Program-made: the position numbers and the translations under genes | Shown here: piece after piece, positions 9,284 through 20,285 of the stretch | Position numbering within the stretch: the stretch's first letter is position 1 | Layout of the letters: every line of letters begins with the position of its first letter | DNA from: Verrucomicrobiota bacterium | Lineage (GTDB): Bacteria > Verrucomicrobiota > Verrucomicrobiia > Palsa-1439 | Length of the DNA: 64,000 bases | Assembly (NCBI GenBank): GCA_003164675.1 | Contig: PLTX01000117.1 | Location: forward strand, 1-64,000 | Direction: 5' to 3' | Notes under the pieces: model-generated | The model's database searches: none | What the model was told of the DNA's origin: nothing | The model's input: only the letters and a program-made list of their open reading frames with translations

Positions 9284-10876
9284 TCAGAATTTTGCGACCG
9301 TCATCGTTTGGAAAAGGTCGACCAACTGTCTCACCGCCGTGTTGGAGGCGTTAATCATCGGTCCCGGGTAAATCCCGATCCAGAACATGAAAAACATCAG
9401 CACCGCTCCGATGAAAATCTCCCGTCCTGTCATGTCGGGCAGACCGGCCCATTTCGTGTTTAGCGGGCCGAAACAGACCTTTTGCATCATGCCCAGCAGG
9501 AACACGGCGGTGATGACCAATCCGATGGTCGCCAGCGACGTGATCAGCGTGACGATGGGGAACGCGCCTTTGAACACGAGAAATTCACCTACAAACCCGT
9601 TGAGTCCAGGCAATCCCAACGATGAGAACATCGAGATGCCCAGAATGCCCGCGTAAATTGGCATGTTCTTGCGCAGGCCGCCGTATTCTTCGAGCTTGCG
9701 CGTGTGCGTCCGTTCGTAAATCACGCCCACGAGGAAGAACAACGCCGCGGAGCTGATGCCATGATTGAACATCTGCAACATCGCGCCGTTGAGCGCCGCG
9801 GATTTTTCGTTCGCGATATCGGCCACGTTCGGCGCCGAGGCGACCGTGGCAAAAATGCCCAGCATCGCGTAGCCCATGTGATTGACGGACGAGTACGCGA
9901 CGAGCCGCTTGAAGTCTGTTTGTGCCAGCGCGGCGAAGGCGCCGAATACAATACTGGCCAGGGCCAAAAACAGCAGCACGTGCACATGCGCATGGACTTG
10001 ATCGGGGAAAATCGGCAGGATAATTCGCAGGAAGCCGTACACACCCATCTTCAACAAAACGGCCGCCAGCAGCATCGAGCCGCCGGTCGGCGCCTGCGTA
10101 TGTGCGTCGGGCAACCAGGTATGAAACGGCCAGATGGGCACCTTGATCGCAAATCCCAGGAACGTGCCCCAAAACAGCAACGATCCGAAGCACGATGCGC
10201 TAACATGGAAACCCGTCCGCTCGTGGATGCTGGCCACGAGCCTGGAGATGGCCACGCCCAGTTCCCCCGAAGCCGCCTTTTGGCGCAAGTCCAGGAAGTC
10301 GAGGGAATTCGTCGCCAGATAGATAAAGGAAAACGCCAGGAGTATCCCGACACTGCCGGCGAGGGTGTAGACGAAGAACTTGAACGATGCGTACGTGCGG
10401 TCCTCGGCTCCCCAGATTTTGATGAGGAAATACATCGGGATCAGCCCGAGTTCCCAGAAGATGAACCAGTGGAAGAAATTGAGGGCGGTAAAGACGCCGA
10501 ACATGCCGGTTTGCAGGAGCAGGAACAGAATGAAAAACAGTTTCACATTCCGGTCCTGCTTCCAATGCGCCAGCAACGCCAACGGGGTGACGATCGCCGT
10601 CAACAGAACCATCGTCACGCTGAGTCCATCGACACCCAGACGATAATCGACGTTGAGCGTGGGGATCCACGACCAGCGCTCCTCGAACGCCAGCCCCGCG
10701 TTCGGATCAAACCGGCTCCATACGCAAAGAGTCGTCAAGAGCGAGATCATGCTGGCGCCCAGCGCGATCAGTTTGATCTCGCGCTCGCTGGTCTTTGGCA
10801 GCAACAAGATCAGTGCCGCGGCGACCAGCGGCATGAACGTGATGAGCGACAACAAGGGGATCGAGGACTGGGTCAT
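9284..10876 (-). CDS. nuoM: NADH-quinone oxidoreductase subunit M (copy 2)
   Basis: LGVDGLSVTMVLLTAIVTPLALLAHW, FWELGLIPMYFLIKIWG, PFHTWLPDAHTQAPTGGSMLLAAVLLKMGVYGFLR; start at ATG 10876 overlaps nuoL stop. Confidence 0.93.
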   Translation of the reverse strand: MTQSSIPLLSLITFMPLVAAALILLLPKTSEREIKLIALGASMISLLTTLCVWSRFDPNAGLAFEERWSWIPTLNVDYRLGVDGLSVTMVLLTAIVTPLALLAHWKQDRNVKLFFILFLLLQTGMFGVFTALNFFHWFIFWELGLIPMYFLIKIWGAEDRTYASFKFFVYTLAGSVGILLAFSFIYLATNSLDFLDLRQKAASGELGVAISRLVASIHERTGFHVSASCFGSLLFWGTFLGFAIKVPIWPFHTWLPDAHTQAPTGGSMLLAAVLLKMGVYGFLRIILPIFPDQVHAHVHVLLFLALASIVFGAFAALAQTDFKRLVAYSSVNHMGYAMLGIFATVASAPNVADIANEKSAALNGAMLQMFNHGISSAALFFLVGVIYERTHTRKLEEYGGLRKNMPIYAGILGISMFSSLGLPGLNGFVGEFLVFKGAFPIVTLITSLATIGLVITAVFLLGMMQKVCFGPLNTKWAGLPDMTGREIFIGAVLMFFMFWIGIYPGPMINASNTAVRQLVDLFQTMTVAKF

Positions 10877-12942
10877 GTGAAGAAGTAAATCAGCAATAGA
10901 ATTGCTGCCCCCAGGCTCAACACGCGGAAATAGTTTTGGATGCGACCGTTTTCCAGCTTTGAAAACTCCTCGCCCTCCCACCGTACGCTCTCGCAGCCGG
11001 CGTCAAAGCCACCGTTGATGAAGAACTCGTCACCGATCCAACGAAAGACTTGGGAGATGCCCCAGGCCGTCCAGGCTATCGCGTGCAGGATGCCATCGAC
11101 GACCGATTTGTCTACCAGCCGGAAGAACATGCCGCACGTGGCCGTGAATCGGATGATCGTCACATCATAAAGTTCATCGATATACCACTTGCGATTCAGG
11201 AACGTGAACAGACTTCCCAACGCCGCAGAAAGCGGGTCTTCATCGGTCGCATGTTCCATGGTCTTGCGGCCGTAAACCGCCCAACCAAGCAACAGACCCA
11301 GCGCCACCACAGCCAGCGAGGCACCCATGACGACGGCCTTTCCTTCCACCGATTCAGCTCCTTCGACGCCGAGGTACTCCCCGTATTTGTGGCCAAAGAA
11401 GCCGAGACCAATGGCGAATAAACTCAGCACCGCGATCGGCAACCACATATTCCAGGTCACTTCGTGCGGTTCGCCGCCGTGATGACCATGCTCGTGATCA
11501 TCGTGCTTGCCGTGCTTGTCGTGGCCGTGATCGTTTTCTCCGCCGCGCCATTTGCCGGCGAAAACCATGAACATCTGGCGCGTCATGTAAAACGCCGTGA
11601 GAAACGCGGCGAATGTTGCGAGACCCCACGCATACTTGTTGCGATGGAACGTTGACAGCAGGATTTCATCCTTGGAAAAGAATCCCGCAAATGGCGGCAC
11701 ACCGCACAGAGCCAACATGCCGATGAGATAGCACCAGAATGTGATCGGCATGTATTTTCTCAGGCCGCCCATCTTCCGCATGTCCTGCTCATGGTGCGTG
11801 CCGATAATGACGCAGCCGGATCCCAAGAAGAGCAGCGCTTTGAAAAACGCGTGCGTCAGCAGGTGAAACTGTCCCGCTACCACGCTGCCTGCGCCAAGCG
11901 CCATGACCATGAAACCCAGCTGCGAGCATGTTGAATACGCCAGCACGCGCTTGATGTCGAACTGCGCGACCGCAATCGTCGCGGAAAACACCGCCGTGAT
12001 ACAACCGACCCACATGACAAAATCCAATACCCAGGAACCCGCTTCCGCAGTGAACAGGGGGTACATGCGTCCGACCATGAACACGCCTGCCGCGACCATC
12101 GTGGCCGCGTGAATGAGCGCGCTGACGGGTGTGGGGCCTTCCATCGCGTCCGGCAACCACACATGCAGCGGGAATTGCGCGCTCTTGCCCATCGCGCCAA
12201 TAAACAGGAGAAACGCAATCGTGCTTGCCGCCGACAGGCCCCACCAGCCGTTTCGCAGAGCCAGCGCACTCACCTGCTCCAACGCGCCCGGGTGAAGCGT
12301 GTCGTGCGTGTACAAATTCAGCGTGCCCGTCTTCCAATACAACATCACGATGCCGAGCAGGAAGCCGACGTCGCCGATGCGGGTCGTAATAAACGCCTTC
12401 TTCATGGCTGCCGCCGCCGCCGGCTTGAAATACCAGAAGCCGATGAGCAAATAGCTGCACAAGCCGACGAGTTCCCAGCACATGTACAGCAACAGCAGAT
12501 TGTTCGAGACGACCAGGCCCAGCATCGAGGCGGCGAACAGCGACAGGAAGCAGAAGAACCGCGTGAAATTCTCATCGTCGGCCATGTACCCCGTCGCGTT
12601 GACAAAAATCCAGAACCCGACGAACGCGACCATCACCGCCATCCCCTCTGCCAGTGGGTCGAGGATGAACCCGAGGCCGAGGCTCGTGGTCCCGAACTTG
12701 AACCATGTAAAGTTGAAGATCGCCCGCTCGATCTCGTGGTGCTGGCCGCCACCGCCAATGGTTGCGAAGAATGCCCGGAGCGCGAAAATACACGAGAGGC
12801 CCATCGCGATGATGGTCAGCGCTCCCGACGCTTTGCGCGACGGGCGTTTCATCAACGACTGAATCGCCGCGGCCATCAGTGGGAAAAACGGGATCAGCCA
12901 CTGCTGCCGTGCGAGATGCTGAAGGTATTCGCCGTGTTCCAT
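10873..12942 (-). CDS. nuoL: NADH-quinone oxidoreductase subunit L
   Basis: MCWELVGLCSYLLIGFW, PLHVWLPDAMEGPTPVSALIHAATMVAAGVFMVGR, STCSQLGFM. Confidence 0.96.
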   Translation of the reverse strand: MEHGEYLQHLARQQWLIPFFPLMAAAIQSLMKRPSRKASGALTIIAMGLSCIFALRAFFATIGGGGQHHEIERAIFNFTWFKFGTTSLGLGFILDPLAEGMAVMVAFVGFWIFVNATGYMADDENFTRFFCFLSLFAASMLGLVVSNNLLLLYMCWELVGLCSYLLIGFWYFKPAAAAAMKKAFITTRIGDVGFLLGIVMLYWKTGTLNLYTHDTLHPGALEQVSALALRNGWWGLSAASTIAFLLFIGAMGKSAQFPLHVWLPDAMEGPTPVSALIHAATMVAAGVFMVGRMYPLFTAEAGSWVLDFVMWVGCITAVFSATIAVAQFDIKRVLAYSTCSQLGFMVMALGAGSVVAGQFHLLTHAFFKALLFLGSGCVIIGTHHEQDMRKMGGLRKYMPITFWCYLIGMLALCGVPPFAGFFSKDEILLSTFHRNKYAWGLATFAAFLTAFYMTRQMFMVFAGKWRGGENDHGHDKHGKHDDHEHGHHGGEPHEVTWNMWLPIAVLSLFAIGLGFFGHKYGEYLGVEGAESVEGKAVVMGASLAVVALGLLLGWAVYGRKTMEHATDEDPLSAALGSLFTFLNRKWYIDELYDVTIIRFTATCGMFFRLVDKSVVDGILHAIAWTAWGISQVFRWIGDEFFINGGFDAGCESVRWEGEEFSKLENGRIQNYFRVLSLGAAILLLIYFFT

Positions 12943-12943
12943 C

Positions 12944-13255
12944 TTACCCCTTCAGGCTCGTGAACTCGTCGACATCGACGGATTTGTACTGCCGATAGAT
13001 GGCGATGACCAACGCCAGACCAACAGCCGATTCCGCCGCGGCAATCGAGATGGCGAAAATGGCAAACATGTAGGCGGTCGGCACGGCAAAATACTTGTAG
13101 TGCCAGAATACGATCAGGTTCAGGATGGCCGCGTTGAACATAATCTCAATGCCGATGAGCACGATGATGGCGTTTTTGCGCGACAACGCTCCGCACAAGC
13201 CGATGGCGAACAGAAACGCCGAAAGCATGAGATAATCGCCGAGGGGGATGTTCAT
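12944..13255 (-). CDS. nuoK: NADH-quinone oxidoreductase subunit K
   Basis: MNIPLGDYLMLSAFLFAIGLCGALSRKNAIIVLIGIEIMFNAAILNLIVF; start at 13255. Confidence 0.95.
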   Translation of the reverse strand: MNIPLGDYLMLSAFLFAIGLCGALSRKNAIIVLIGIEIMFNAAILNLIVFWHYKYFAVPTAYMFAIFAISIAAAESAVGLALVIAIYRQYKSVDVDEFTSLKG

Positions 13256-13758
13256 CGCCTGCGGATGACCTCCTCCAGCGCGATGACGACGGCGCCGATG
13301 AGCGCCGCGGTCAGCAGCACGGCCATTGCCTCGAATGGCACCACCCAGTCCGTGACCATCGCCTTCCCGATTTCCACCATGGAGGTTTGCGCTCCGCCAG
13401 CCGGCAGAATTTGGGCGAGCTGGTCTTTGCGAATAATTGCCCACAACAACCCCGCGATGATGATGGCCGTGCCCATGCCCGCCCACCATTTGCCGCCCAA
13501 AACCTCACGTGGCCCTTCGTCGCCGGTCACGTGCCTTGTCAGCATGATCGCAAACAACATCAACACGGCAACGGCGCCGACATAGATGAGGATTTGCACG
13601 GCTCCGAGAAAGTCCGCACGCAACAGGAAGTAATGTCCCGCGATGCCGAGGAAAAACAGAATCAACGACAACACGCAATGGACGAGGTTGCGAAGCATGA
13701 TGGCAAACAGCGCGCCGAGCACTGTGATGGCGGAAAGAATCCAGAAGATGGTTTCCAT
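13252..13758 (-). CDS. nuoJ: NADH-quinone oxidoreductase subunit J
   Basis: METIFWILSAITVLGALFAIMLRNLVHCVLSLILFFLGIAGHYFLLRADFLGAVQILIYVGAVAVLMLFAIML. Confidence 0.95.
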   Translation of the reverse strand: METIFWILSAITVLGALFAIMLRNLVHCVLSLILFFLGIAGHYFLLRADFLGAVQILIYVGAVAVLMLFAIMLTRHVTGDEGPREVLGGKWWAGMGTAIIIAGLLWAIIRKDQLAQILPAGGAQTSMVEIGKAMVTDWVVPFEAMAVLLTAALIGAVVIALEEVIRRR

Positions 13759-13763
13759 GGCGA

Positions 13764-14930
13764 TCAGGAGGCGTAGCGATACGTTCGGGGTGCGACGTTC
13801 TCTGTGGCGGCCAGTTTCGAAAGGGTGACGAACCAGAGAACGAGCCACAAGGTCGTCGCCACCCACGCCAGGGGACGGAAGGTCAGGTAATGCCACATGC
13901 CCACCGCGACGATGTTCGCGATCGACATTGGCAACAGGACTTTCCAGGCAAATCCCAGCAACTGGTCGACGCGCACCCGCGGCCACGTGCCACGGATCCA
14001 GATGTTGAGCACGATCATGAACGCCAGCTTGATGAAGAACCAAAACATCGAGATCAAGCCGCCAACCCAGCCGGGGCCGCTGCCGGGGCCGTTGTAGCCA
14101 CCGAGGAACATCGTGACGGTGATTCCCGCCATCGCAATGGACGCGAGATATTCGCCCATCTGGAAAAGCGCGAATTTGAATCCGCTATATTCGGTGTGAT
14201 AGCCGGCGATGATTTCAGATTCGGCCTCGGGTATATCGAACGGTGTGCGGGCCGATTCCGCCATGGCGCCGATCGTGAACAGGACGAATCCAACGAATCC
14301 CCAGGGTCGGAAGACGAACCAGTTGGTGACGTTGAGTATTCCCCCGCTCTGCGCGCGGGCGATACGCAGGGTCGAAAGCGAGCCGACGGCCATTACCACC
14401 GCCACCGCCGCCAGCACCATTGGGACTTCGTAGGAAACGACCTGCGCCACCGCGCGCATGGCGCCAAGGAGCGAGAACTTGTTGCGCGACGCCCACCCGC
14501 CCATGAACAAGGCCAACACGCTCACGGTACTGACGGCAAACGCAAACAGAATCCCAATATTCAGGTCGACGGGGACCAGCCTGGTGCCGACCGGCACCAC
14601 GGAGAAAAGCAGGATCGATGGGATCACCGCGATAACCGGCGCGAGGAAATGGACGAATTGATCGGCCCGCCGCGGCACAATGTCTTCTTTTATGAGCAGC
14701 TTCAGCCCATCGGCAATTGGCTGGAGAATCCCCCACCGCCCGACGCGGTTTGGGCCGAAGCGGTTTTGGATTCGACCCAGCGCCTTGCGTTCGACAAGTG
14801 TCGTGTAGGCAAAGATGCCAAGGAAAACGCTGAGCACGAACAAAATGGGAATCGCCATGGATGTCCACAGCAAGACGCTGTCCGGCGCATTCACGAACCA
14901 GATACGCAGTTGTTGATAAATCGTTTCCAA
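13764..14930 (-). CDS. nuoH: NADH-quinone oxidoreductase subunit H
   Basis: ERKALGRIQNRFGPNRVGRWGILQPIADGLKLLIKED, RTPFDIPEAESEIIAGYHTEYSG, RGTWPRVRVDQLLGFAWKVLLP. Confidence 0.97.
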   Translation of the reverse strand: METIYQQLRIWFVNAPDSVLLWTSMAIPILFVLSVFLGIFAYTTLVERKALGRIQNRFGPNRVGRWGILQPIADGLKLLIKEDIVPRRADQFVHFLAPVIAVIPSILLFSVVPVGTRLVPVDLNIGILFAFAVSTVSVLALFMGGWASRNKFSLLGAMRAVAQVVSYEVPMVLAAVAVVMAVGSLSTLRIARAQSGGILNVTNWFVFRPWGFVGFVLFTIGAMAESARTPFDIPEAESEIIAGYHTEYSGFKFALFQMGEYLASIAMAGITVTMFLGGYNGPGSGPGWVGGLISMFWFFIKLAFMIVLNIWIRGTWPRVRVDQLLGFAWKVLLPMSIANIVAVGMWHYLTFRPLAWVATTLWLVLWFVTLSKLAATENVAPRTYRYAS

Positions 14931-15028
14931 ACCCAGTGAATCCCCTGCCCCAAAGCTCGCTGGTTATAAGAAAACAGCGAACGCGTGTCAAACTTCACAC
15001 GACTCTTACGCTTTTCCTGACTCCTCCA

Positions 15029-15604
15029 TCAGCTTTTTGAGCCTGTTGGGGGTTTTGCGCCAGCCGGAGCGGCTTTCTTCGCCTTCTTTTCCTTCTCTGC
15101 CTTCAGCTTTGCATCGACGACGGTCGCCTCAGTCGGCTTGATCCTACCATAATATTCGTTCGACTTAAGCAGGTCAGGCAGGTGTTCGACGAGTTCGTCA
15201 AAGCGACCGTACCGCGACTTCTCGTAATCGTTGTCCATCTTGATCGCATCGAACGGGCAGACTTCCACGCAAATCTGGCACTGCATGCAGACGCTGGTAT
15301 CGATGTCGAACACCTTCGGGCGCTGCCGCGGTTTGCCCTTCTCATCGCGGTCCATGACGATGTAAATGCATTGTGGCGGGCATTCGGTTTCGCAAATCTT
15401 GCAGGCCACGCAACGCATCGTGTCGACCGGATTCTTGTTGTCGTCATACACGAGGAACGGGAACGTGCGCGAGTTTTCGGGCGTCTGGACGCGTTCTTCG
15501 GGATACTGGACGGTCACGAGCCGCTCTTTGTCGAAGTAGCTGCCGACGAAATTACGGGCGGTGACGACCATGCCATCCAACAAACCTTTGCCGATGAAGC
15601 CCAT
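15029..15604 (-). CDS. nuoI: NADH-quinone oxidoreductase subunit I (2x 4Fe-4S)
   Basis: RCVACKICETECPPQCI and CMQCQICVEVCPFDAIKMD; start at ATG 15604 overlapping nuoD stop. Confidence 0.95.
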   Translation of the reverse strand: MGFIGKGLLDGMVVTARNFVGSYFDKERLVTVQYPEERVQTPENSRTFPFLVYDDNKNPVDTMRCVACKICETECPPQCIYIVMDRDEKGKPRQRPKVFDIDTSVCMQCQICVEVCPFDAIKMDNDYEKSRYGRFDELVEHLPDLLKSNEYYGRIKPTEATVVDAKLKAEKEKKAKKAAPAGAKPPTGSKS

Positions 15605-16770
15605 TAGCGGTCGACCTCCCCCAACACAATATCGATACTGCCGAGAATGATAACGACATCCGCGACCTTGTGGCCGAGGCACATGTCCTCGAGCGTGGTC
15701 AGGTTGATGAAGCTCGGCGGACGCACGTGGTAGCGGTACGGCTGTTTGCCGCCTTCGTCCGAAACCAGATAGAAGCCCAGCTCACCTTTTGGTGCTTCAA
15801 TGCGCCCATAGCCGTCGCCGGGCGGAATTTTGAAATTGCGGAGCTTCACTTCCGGCGCGACGTGCGGGCCGGCAGGAATATCGTGCAATGCCTGCTGCAG
15901 AATCTTGATGCTCTCGCGCATTTCCAGGACGCGGATGTAATAACGGTCGTAGACGTCGCCGACGTTGCCGACCGGCACGCGGAAATCCAAGCGGCCGTAA
16001 ACGCCGTACTCGTCGATCTTACGGACATCGTATTCCACACCGCTGGCGCGGGCCATCGGGCCGCTGATGCTGGCGTTGATGGCAAGTTCCTTGGGCAGAA
16101 TACCGATACGTTGCATGCGGGCGAGCAGGACTTCGTTGCCCGTGAGCAACATTTCAAATTCATCGAGAAAACGCGGGAAGCGGGAGACGATGTTCTTCGC
16201 GACGGCCAAATCCTTGCTCGTCATGTCCACGCGCACGCCGCCGAAGCGCATGTAATTGCACATCATGCGCGAGCCGCTGACGGCTTCGAAGAGGTCGAGA
16301 ATCCGTTCGCGCTCGCGGAAGGCGTAGAGCAACGGCGTGCCCCATGCGCCGAGGTCCTGCAACATGAAGCCGATGACGCACGAGTGGTTCAGGATACGCG
16401 TCAACTCGGACATGATCACGCGAAGGTACTCGGCGTGCTCGGGGACCTTGATGCCGGCGAGCTTTTCGACGGCCAACGCATAGGCCCAGTTGTTGCTCAT
16501 CGAATTCAAATAGTCGAGGCGGTCCGTGTAGGGCATCGAGCCGAGCCAGGCCATGCGCTCGGCCAGTTGCTCGTGATTGCGGTGCAGATAGCCCATGACG
16601 GGTTTGAGGGCAACGACGGTTTCGCCGTCCAGCACGCAATCCATGCGGAACACGCCGTGGGTGCTCGGGTGTTGCGGCCCGATGGAAACCTCAAGCGTCT
16701 GGGTCTCGATCAAGCCTTCCGACCCGGGCGTCCGCGTGAACTGCTTCTCTTCTGTGAGCGGCTGGATCAT
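15604..16770 (-). CDS. nuoD: NADH-quinone oxidoreductase subunit D
   Basis: [42 protein letters not shown]; start at 16770. Confidence 0.97.
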   Translation of the reverse strand: MIQPLTEEKQFTRTPGSEGLIETQTLEVSIGPQHPSTHGVFRMDCVLDGETVVALKPVMGYLHRNHEQLAERMAWLGSMPYTDRLDYLNSMSNNWAYALAVEKLAGIKVPEHAEYLRVIMSELTRILNHSCVIGFMLQDLGAWGTPLLYAFRERERILDLFEAVSGSRMMCNYMRFGGVRVDMTSKDLAVAKNIVSRFPRFLDEFEMLLTGNEVLLARMQRIGILPKELAINASISGPMARASGVEYDVRKIDEYGVYGRLDFRVPVGNVGDVYDRYYIRVLEMRESIKILQQALHDIPAGPHVAPEVKLRNFKIPPGDGYGRIEAPKGELGFYLVSDEGGKQPYRYHVRPPSFINLTTLEDMCLGHKVADVVIILGSIDIVLGEVDR

Positions 16771-17363
16771 TTCTTCCTGGCCTTTTCCAACTCTTCGCGA
16801 GCCGTCGGCGGCGTGATGCCACCCACCTGCACCGTTCGCTCGAGCGTGTCGTGGTGAGGGGTCGGCTCCCACTCGTAGTCCGCCGGCGGAACGTAGTCCT
16901 TGCGCATGGGATGATCCGTAAATTCGTCCCACATCAGAATGCGGCGCAAATCGGGATGACTGTCGAACCTCACGCCATAGAGATCGTACGCTTCGCGTTC
17001 CTGGAATTCGGCGCCACGCCAGAGAGAGGTCAATGATGGCACGCGGCACTGGTCGAGTTCGCGTGGCGCGCGCACTTTGAGAATGATGGGCCCGTGCTTC
17101 TGCGCAACGGAATACAGGTGGTAGACGACCTCGATGAAACCGGGGTTGTCAGCTTTTTGTAGATAATCGACGCCCGTCACACAGGAGCAAAAGTCCATCT
17201 GGAAACGCGGGTCTTCCTTGAGGAACTTCGCGACGGCGTAGATATGGTCACGGTCAACGAGCAGCGCGGGTTGCTGGGCGGCGGGCGTCGAGTTGATGAT
17301 CTCGAGTTTCGCGCCGGGAACGGCCTGTGCCGCAACCTCTTTGATTTTCTCGATGGCTTCCAT
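16767..17363 (-). CDS. nuoC: NADH-quinone oxidoreductase subunit C
   Basis: [60 protein letters not shown]. Confidence 0.96.
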   Translation of the reverse strand: MEAIEKIKEVAAQAVPGAKLEIINSTPAAQQPALLVDRDHIYAVAKFLKEDPRFQMDFCSCVTGVDYLQKADNPGFIEVVYHLYSVAQKHGPIILKVRAPRELDQCRVPSLTSLWRGAEFQEREAYDLYGVRFDSHPDLRRILMWDEFTDHPMRKDYVPPADYEWEPTPHHDTLERTVQVGGITPPTAREELEKARKK

Positions 17364-18007
17364 CAGGCTTTCTTGACCTCATCGAGCGTCACGTCGCGAT
17401 AGCTGCGCGGCGGCTGCCAGACTTCGCAATTCGCAGGCGGCTGCAAATCGTGGTCGCCGTAGGACGGGATGGGAAACTCGGTCTCGGCATTCTTATCGTA
17501 CCAGCGCAGACGGTTCTCCGTTTCGAGATGTTGATTCGCGATCTTTCGTTGGAGGGTCATGATGGCGTGAATCAACGCCTCGGGGCGCGGCGGGCAACCG
17601 GGGATATGCACATCCACGGGAATATAGCGGTCGATGCCCTTCAGCACATTATAACCGTCCTTGAACGGTCCGCCCGAAATGGCGCAGGCGCCCATGGCGA
17701 TGCAGTATTTCGGTTCGGGCATTTGGTTATAGAGGCGAACGACCAAGGGGGCCATTTTCTTGGTGACGGTGCCCGCGACGATCATCAAATCGGCCTGACG
17801 AGGGGTGGCGCGAAAGACTTCGGCTCCAAATCGCGCCAAATCGTAGCGGGCTGCGGCGCTGGCGATCATTTCAATGGCGCAACAGGCCAGTCCAAACTGC
17901 AACGGCCAAATCGAGCTTTTGCGGCCCCAGTTGTAAAGCTGTTCGAAAGGGAGAACGAAAATCCCCTGTTTCTGAAGCTCGCTTCTTAGACCTTCGTCGA
18001 CGGCCAT
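17363..18007 (-). CDS. nuoB: NADH-quinone oxidoreductase subunit B
   Basis: [71 protein letters not shown]-like motif. Confidence 0.97.
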   Translation of the reverse strand: MAVDEGLRSELQKQGIFVLPFEQLYNWGRKSSIWPLQFGLACCAIEMIASAAARYDLARFGAEVFRATPRQADLMIVAGTVTKKMAPLVVRLYNQMPEPKYCIAMGACAISGGPFKDGYNVLKGIDRYIPVDVHIPGCPPRPEALIHAIMTLQRKIANQHLETENRLRWYDKNAETEFPIPSYGDHDLQPPANCEVWQPPRSYRDVTLDEVKKA

Positions 18008-18008
18008 G

Positions 18009-18422
18009 TTATTTCCAATCCAACGCGCCCTTGGCCCACGCGTAAACCAGCCCTTCCACGAGGAGGAGCACGAACACCATCATGGCGAGGAACCCACCAA
18101 ACGGCATTCCTCCAAACGCCACTGCCCACGGGTACAGAAAGACCGTCTCGACGGCAAAAATCACGTACACGAGGGCGTAGATGTAGTAGCCGACGCGGAA
18201 TTGGACCCACGCGTCGCCCTTGGAGGTCAGGCCGCACTCATAGGTGTCGTTCTTGGTAGCGGCGGGACGGTGCGGCGCGAGGAGCCACGCGATGGCCAGC
18301 GGCAGCAACGGGAACGCTACCGCCACCAGCAGGAACACGACGACGAACAAGTACTGATTTAAGTATAGATCTTTCACCCGACCGATCCAAAAACGCAGCC
18401 CATCCGCGACCCCTTGCTCCAA
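18009..18422 (-). CDS. nuoA: NADH-quinone oxidoreductase subunit A
   Basis: [44 protein letters not shown]. Confidence 0.95.
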   Translation of the reverse strand: MEQGVADGLRFWIGRVKDLYLNQYLFVVVFLLVAVAFPLLPLAIAWLLAPHRPAATKNDTYECGLTSKGDAWVQFRVGYYIYALVYVIFAVETVFLYPWAVAFGGMPFGGFLAMMVFVLLLVEGLVYAWAKGALDWK

Positions 18423-18595
18423 TTTTCACAATGTAGGTAACAGGATTGCCGAACCTTGTCAAGGTGGTGTCCAGCATGTGGTTGCGGTGGTGGCGGCAGT
18501 GCCAAACGGGGCTCGATAGGGCCTGAAATACCGCTATTTTATGGGGCGGTACAGGCGAAGAACTGACGCGGTTGTCGCGAGGCAGCGTTGTCCCG

Positions 18596-20272
18596 CTACT
18601 TGAGCTTTTGGAATTCGGTGACAGCGCGGAGGAATTGTCGTCCATCATTCAGCGGGACGGACAGGGCGCAGTCTGTGAGATTGTCCTTGCCGAGGATGAA
18701 ACACCGTTCGCGGCTGACCATAATCCCAACAAGCTTGCCGTCGGAGCTCACCACGTAATCACCGACGTCAGCACGGTAGGCAGGGTTCTCGAACCACGCG
18801 GCGACGCCCCGCAACGCACGCTTGACGACCAAATATCGGGCGTCAGCCAGATTGGGCGCGGTATCGATTTCAAAACTGAGTCCCGCCGCAGTGCTCTTGA
18901 AGACGTACAGCCTGTGCTGGTCGTTTTGCACGATGGCATCCGGCCCGGCCAATTCCATGGTGCTCACGCCGGGCGTGGGTTGACTCAATTCGACGGCGAC
19001 CACTTGTGGGTCGGCGCGCAAGACGCAAGCGGGGCCGGTCAGTGCGCCTGACCAGGGTGTGTTCCCCGCCCTGTTGACGGTGTATTTCAGTTGGGTGATT
19101 TCGCCGTCACCGCTCAAGGCCCACCAGTTAAATCCGAGGGTTTGGCAATTGGCGACCACAAACGAGCGACCGCCCACGTTCACCACCGGGGGATAAGCGG
19201 TCGACCGGAAATGGGAGATGGGAGATTCCGAGGAGGAATCGGTCCTGGCGATCGCGACTTGCAGGCCGAGGCGGGCCCCTTTGACGGCCTTGTACGGGCC
19301 CGGCCCGCGGGCTTTGATCGATTCGATCTGCTCGCCGAGCTTCACCGTTTGCTGGCGCAAGGCATCCTGGCCGGCCTCGATGGCGTTCAAGCTTTGGGCG
19401 ATTTGATCGCCTTGTCCCGCTTTCATCAGCGCGTCCAACCTGGATTGGAGATCCTGCTGGCCCTTGGCAATACCCTCCATCGCCTGTCCCAGACCGGTCT
19501 TCTCGTCACCATTCAGTTCCGTTTGAAGACCCTTCACGTCTTCGGCCATGGCCGCCAGGTTCTGCTGCATCGCTTGCTGTTCATCGTGAACGCCCGAGAC
19601 GCTCTTCTGAATGGTTGCCGGTAGCGTGCGGGCGAATTCATCGAGCTGGGCGAGAGTCGCTCCCATTTCGTGTTGGCCCTTGGCGACATCCGTCAACTGT
19701 GACTCGACCCTTTCTTGTGAAGAGAGCACCTGCTGACTGAGCGTGCGAATGGTCGCCTGCTGGCTGGCGACCGTCTGCCCCAACTGTTGCGCCTGCTGCG
19801 TCAATTGGGACTTCTCCTGCTGAAGCGCGCTTTCCTCGATTTGAAGTTTCGCCAGGCTCTCCTTGGCCGCTTCGCCCTCCTGTTGCAGTTTCTGCCGCTC
19901 TTCGCTTACGTGGGCGAGTTGTTGCTGGACGTTGGACAATGCTGTCTCGGTTTGCGCCTTTTCTTCCGCGACGGTTTTGAGATTCGCCTCCTGTTGGGCC
20001 AGGGTGGCAGTGGTTTCATTCAAACGGGTGCGAAGTTGCTGGTTTTCCGTGGAGGCCGTGTTGAGCTGGGTGAGAAGCGATTGCTGCTCATAGTCGCGGT
20101 TCCATTCTTCCTGCTGGGCCTGCATCGCCGCGGGCGTGAATTCTTCGTGGACGCGGGGCGTCTTCGGTGCCGAGGTCTCAAATTGAGTGTGCTCTCCGCC
20201 CGTGCCGATGACAAACAGCAGTAGCGAACACACCAGAAAATCGAGCATTACGATCAGAATGGATGTCCTCAT
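18596..20272 (-). CDS. Single-TM, long coiled-coil protein with a degenerate trypsin-like C-terminal region; unknown function
   Basis: MRTSILIVMLDFLVCSLLLFVIGTGG (one TM with an Asp), ~230 aa Gln/Glu-rich coiled coil, C-terminal ...GDYVVSSDGKLVGIMVSRERCFIL... Confidence 0.7.
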   Translation of the reverse strand: MRTSILIVMLDFLVCSLLLFVIGTGGEHTQFETSAPKTPRVHEEFTPAAMQAQQEEWNRDYEQQSLLTQLNTASTENQQLRTRLNETTATLAQQEANLKTVAEEKAQTETALSNVQQQLAHVSEERQKLQQEGEAAKESLAKLQIEESALQQEKSQLTQQAQQLGQTVASQQATIRTLSQQVLSSQERVESQLTDVAKGQHEMGATLAQLDEFARTLPATIQKSVSGVHDEQQAMQQNLAAMAEDVKGLQTELNGDEKTGLGQAMEGIAKGQQDLQSRLDALMKAGQGDQIAQSLNAIEAGQDALRQQTVKLGEQIESIKARGPGPYKAVKGARLGLQVAIARTDSSSESPISHFRSTAYPPVVNVGGRSFVVANCQTLGFNWWALSGDGEITQLKYTVNRAGNTPWSGALTGPACVLRADPQVVAVELSQPTPGVSTMELAGPDAIVQNDQHRLYVFKSTAAGLSFEIDTAPNLADARYLVVKRALRGVAAWFENPAYRADVGDYVVSSDGKLVGIMVSRERCFILGKDNLTDCALSVPLNDGRQFLRAVTEFQKLK

Positions 20273-20285
20273 CGTATTCCACCGG

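Noticed and set aside
8326-10888. Long plus-strand ORFs (8326-9180, 9704-10888) across the nuo region
   Set aside because: Antisense to nuoM copies; low-complexity His/Gln/Arg-rich translations with no recognisable domains.
13890-14939. 349-aa plus-strand ORF
   Set aside because: Antisense shadow of nuoH.
15670-16857. 395-aa plus-strand ORF
   Set aside because: Antisense shadow of nuoD.
18596-19300. Active trypsin-like protease domain in the coiled-coil protein
   Set aside because: A GDSG-like nucleophile and a clear His/Asp triad are not visible; at best a degenerate fold.
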